From: Xiheicaenibacterium sp046351325
GTDB lineage: Bacteria; Myxococcota_A; Polyangia; Polyangiales; Polyangiaceae
Assembly (NCBI GenBank): GCA_046351325.1
Contig: JAXLYR010000002.1
Location: 248,001-312,000, forward strand
Length of the DNA: 64,000 nucleotides
Reading direction: 5' to 3'
Position numbers and translations under genes: made by a program. Position 1 is the stretch's first letter; each line of letters opens with the position of its first letter. Below, piece after piece: positions 61,926 to 64,000 of the stretch. A model generated the notes under the pieces. The model worked only from the letters and a program-made list of their open reading frames with translations, was not told the origin of the DNA and searched no databases.

Positions 61926-62561
61926 TTGGGCGAGGTCGCTGAGGACACGAGGATCGCTGCTGAAAACGAGCTCGCCGAGCGCGTGCGCGCCCTCACGGCG
62001 GCCGGTGACGATCGGGGCGCGGCGACCTTGGTGCTCCGCCACCTCGGCCCCGGGGTCTTCGGTCTTTTGCTCGCGATCCACGCGAACGAGGACGACGCGG
62101 CCGACGTGTTCTCGGCGTTCAGCGAGCGCGTCTGGCGCGGCCTGCCCGGGTTCCGCTGGGAGTCTTCGCTCCGCGGCTGGGCGTACGTCATCGCGCGCAA
62201 CGAGTCGCGCAGATGGTTGGAGCACCAACGAGATCGCGCGCGGCGTCGCGCGCCGATCTCGGGGCTCGCCTCGGAGATACCCCCCGAGGTCCGCACCGCC
62301 ACGCTGTCGCTCTACCGCACCGAGAACCGGGACGCGCTCGCGGCCCTGCGCGCCTCGCTCCCCATCGACGAGCAGATGTTGCTCGTCCTGCGCGTCGATC
62401 GCGAGCTCAGCTGGCCCGAGCTCGCGCGCGTCTTCAACGACGGCGAGGAGCTCTCCGAGGAGGCGACGAAGCGCGAGGCCGCGCGTCTGCGCAAGCGCTT
62501 CCAGCTCCTCAAGGAGAAGCTCCTCGCGCTCGGCGCCGAGCGCGGCCTGCGCCGTCAATAA
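61926..62561 (+). CDS. ECF-type sigma factor
   Basis: A 211-residue sigma-70-family factor. Region 2: VFGLLLAIHANEDDAADVFSAFSERVWRGLPGFRWESSLRGWAYVIARNESRRWL (about 44-98), with the core-binding DDAADVFSAF and promoter-reading RGWAYVIARN. Region 4 is LPIDEQMLLVLRVDRELSWPELARVFND...AARLRKRFQLLKEKL (about 145-202). The TTG start follows GGGGCTT; no AGGAGG is seen. No anti-sigma gene is adjacent; the divergent kinase may provide control by phosphorylation, as reported for some STPK-linked ECF factors. Its 3' end overlaps the convergent lipoprotein by 7 bp. Confidence 0.85.
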   Translation: MGEVAEDTRIAAENELAERVRALTAAGDDRGAATLVLRHLGPGVFGLLLAIHANEDDAADVFSAFSERVWRGLPGFRWESSLRGWAYVIARNESRRWLEHQRDRARRRAPISGLASEIPPEVRTATLSLYRTENRDALAALRASLPIDEQMLLVLRVDRELSWPELARVFNDGEELSEEATKREAARLRKRFQLLKEKLLALGAERGLRRQ

Positions 62562-63769
62562 CCGCCGCAAGCGCTGGCGCACGTCGTCGTGCGACACGTG
62601 TCGAGCTCGGCGTATTTGGCGCTCGCGGCCGGGTGCTGCGCCTTGCAGCTCTGCGCGCACGTCTCGTCCGCGCAGCCCTCGACGCAGGTCATCAGCGCGA
62701 AGCACTCGGCGTCCTCGCCGCACGTCGTCCCGGCCGTGCAGCAGTCGGTCTCCAAACAGGTCTTGCAGGTCGCGTCCTCGAGCGCGAACGCGTTGCCACA
62801 AGCGAACGTGAGCGCGGGGAAACACTCGGCGTTGCACTCGGCGGCCGCGCAGACGAAGTACGCTCCGGCGATCGGGGCCGCGGGTCCCGCGTCGGCGAGG
62901 CACGCCCCGACGCACGCTGGATCACCACCCGCGCACGCGAGCACGCAGGGCACCGTCGCGTACGCGCACGTGGCCGTCGTCCCGCACGCGAGCCCTTGAT
63001 CGCAGCAGCTCCCCGACAAACAGGCGGCGCACGCCACCGACCCGATCGTCGCTGGGCCCGCGCACGTGCCCGTGAAGCACTCGTCGTGGCAGTTGTCCAC
63101 CTGACAAGCCGAGAACGCGTCGGTCAACGCGACTCCGGTCGGGTGGGCGTCGACGCAAGCGCTCGTGCAGGCGCCGACGTCACCGTCGCCGCCGGCGCAC
63201 GTCGCGACGCACCCGAGGAACGCGAAGCTGTCGGGCTCGTCGTTCTTCGCCTTCGCGGCGTCGCAGCAGCTCGACACGATGCAGCTGTCGCACGCGAGGT
63301 TCACCGCAGCTACGCCTCCACAGGTCAGCGCGTCGTAGTCGCAGTCCGCCTTGCAGCTCGTCGCGACGCACTCGCGCACCGCATACCAAGCTGGCGGCAC
63401 CGACGGCGCGTCCGCGACGCACGCCTGGAAGCACGCGTGATCGGCCGGGTCGCAAGCCCGGATGCACGCCGAGACCCCGCGGCAGACCTCGTCTTTGTCG
63501 CAGGCCTCCATCACGTCGCAGCAGTGGTCCGCGGCGCACGCGTCACACGCGGCGCCCTCGATGAACGGCACCGCGCCGCAGCCTCCACCGCCCGCTCCAC
63601 CGTTGCTCGCAGCGCCCGCCGCGACCTCACCCCCGTGCCCACCCGCTGCCGCGCCGCCCGCGCCGCCCTGCGCGCCCGCGCCCCCAGCCCCGTCGTCCCC
63701 GCAGCCGAGCGCCAACGACACGAACGCACCGAAAAAGAAGCCCCAAGTCGAACGTGCTCCAAGAAGCAT
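62555..63769 (-). CDS. Cys-rich lipoprotein with four CxxC-CC modules
   Basis: A 404-residue surface lipoprotein. Lipobox LALGC is followed by a Gly/Ala linker. The mature part contains four repeats of about 85 residues, each with CxxC-x4-CC (CDACAADHCCD, CDSCIVSSCCD, CAACLSGSCCD, CKTCLETDCCT) and further paired cysteines (VSACIRACDPADHACFQACVAD). The last module is closed by CRTTTCASACGGY. Function unknown; such modules are abundant in this group of bacteria. The ATG at 63769 follows an AT-rich stretch (63810-63825) that may hold the promoter. Confidence 0.82.
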   Translation of the reverse strand: MLLGARSTWGFFFGAFVSLALGCGDDGAGGAGAQGGAGGAAAGGHGGEVAAGAASNGGAGGGGCGAVPFIEGAACDACAADHCCDVMEACDKDEVCRGVSACIRACDPADHACFQACVADAPSVPPAWYAVRECVATSCKADCDYDALTCGGVAAVNLACDSCIVSSCCDAAKAKNDEPDSFAFLGCVATCAGGDGDVGACTSACVDAHPTGVALTDAFSACQVDNCHDECFTGTCAGPATIGSVACAACLSGSCCDQGLACGTTATCAYATVPCVLACAGGDPACVGACLADAGPAAPIAGAYFVCAAAECNAECFPALTFACGNAFALEDATCKTCLETDCCTAGTTCGEDAECFALMTCVEGCADETCAQSCKAQHPAASAKYAELDTCRTTTCASACGGY

Positions 63770-63918
63770 GTAGCCCTCCGAAGGACACGACCGACCTCGA
63801 TCCGAAGTGTGAAGAATTTATTTTTGGCAGAGGCGCGACCCTCCTGCTCTGGCGTGCGGTCGCCACTCAGCCCACCGAGCCAGCTACGCTCCGCGCAGGC
63901 AAGGGAGGGGAGAGCTCG

Positions 63919-64000
63919 ATGGTCAAGGCAATCGCGGTCGCTTCGTTGTTGGGGCTCGCTGCTTGCGGCTCGGGGGCGAGCAATAGCCACCCCAAAGACG
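63919..64000 (+). CDS. Start of a predicted lipoprotein gene (cut by window edge)
   Basis: The ATG at 63919 is preceded by GGGAGGGGAG. The 27 visible codons read MVKAIAVASLLGLAACGSG..., a lipoprotein signal with lipobox GLAAC. Nothing can be said about the mature part, which lies outside the window. Confidence 0.6.
   Translation, partial: MVKAIAVASLLGLAACGSGASNSHPKD

Overview
The window looks like chromosomal DNA of a myxobacterium (Myxococcota, probably a Polyangiales-type genome). This is an inference from gene content and style. The DNA is very GC-rich with frequent GTG and TTG starts. There are three intact transmembrane Ser/Thr protein kinases plus one broken kinase-like gene, TPR/PEGA membrane partners beside them, and many lipoproteins with Gly-rich linkers and Cys-rich modules. 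No rRNA, tRNA, insertion sequence or CRISPR array was seen.

Layout. 1-729: left end of a type VI secretion (T6SS) VgrG gene. 857-2713: a small membrane protein and a kinase-like/TPR gene broken by frameshifts and carrying an 84-bp hairpin repeat. 2974-9693: a tightly packed operon for a nonulosonic (sialic-acid-like) sugar: flippase-like membrane protein, GT-B-fold protein, SpsF-type cytidylyltransferase, class III aminotransferase, SDR, KdsC-type HAD phosphatase and a NeuB-type synthase without a SAF domain. A sterol-desaturase-family hydroxylase follows. 10.6-16.5 kb: lipoproteins, an HD/HTH/nucleotidyltransferase operon and a three-module beta-helix lipoprotein. 16.5-19.4 kb: a FadR-type regulator, a gluconate-dehydrogenase-like small subunit and a GMC oxidoreductase in one overlapping operon, with a predicted operator. 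19.5-27.7 kb: housekeeping and envelope genes (ErpA/IscA-type protein, UspA, TrmN6-like methyltransferase, HIT protein, TerB-like protein, peroxiredoxin-like protein, Popeye-like cNMP-binding protein). 27.7-35.9 kb: a propeller-like protein, transketolase, di-haem peroxidase, a sigma factor with its own membrane anchor, and a divergent Lgt paralogue.

36.0-41.3 kb is a complete T6SS cargo module: VgrG with a transthyretin-like tail, a large HEFGH zincin with two hydrophobic segments, and a LysM / TTR-like / peptidoglycan-binding protein. 41.3-64 kb is mostly signalling and surface genes: a TetR regulator, Cys-rich lipoproteins, an S33 hydrolase, kinases, TPR/PEGA proteins, RCC1 and FG-GAP lipoproteins, an ECF sigma factor, and an L-2-hydroxyglutarate-oxidase-like gene with one frameshift.

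The most unusual signal is that two kinase genes (1.5 kb and 45.8 kb) carry different tandem repeats at the same place in the fold, the loop between the catalytic segment and the DFG segment. Each repeat unit has an inverted repeat at its core and a length divisible by three. They look like coding-compatible palindromic insertion elements. Other points of interest are the nonulosonate operon with its atypical enzyme set, the VgrG-zincin-LysM module, the sigma/Lgt pair and a 20-bp intergenic motif found twice.
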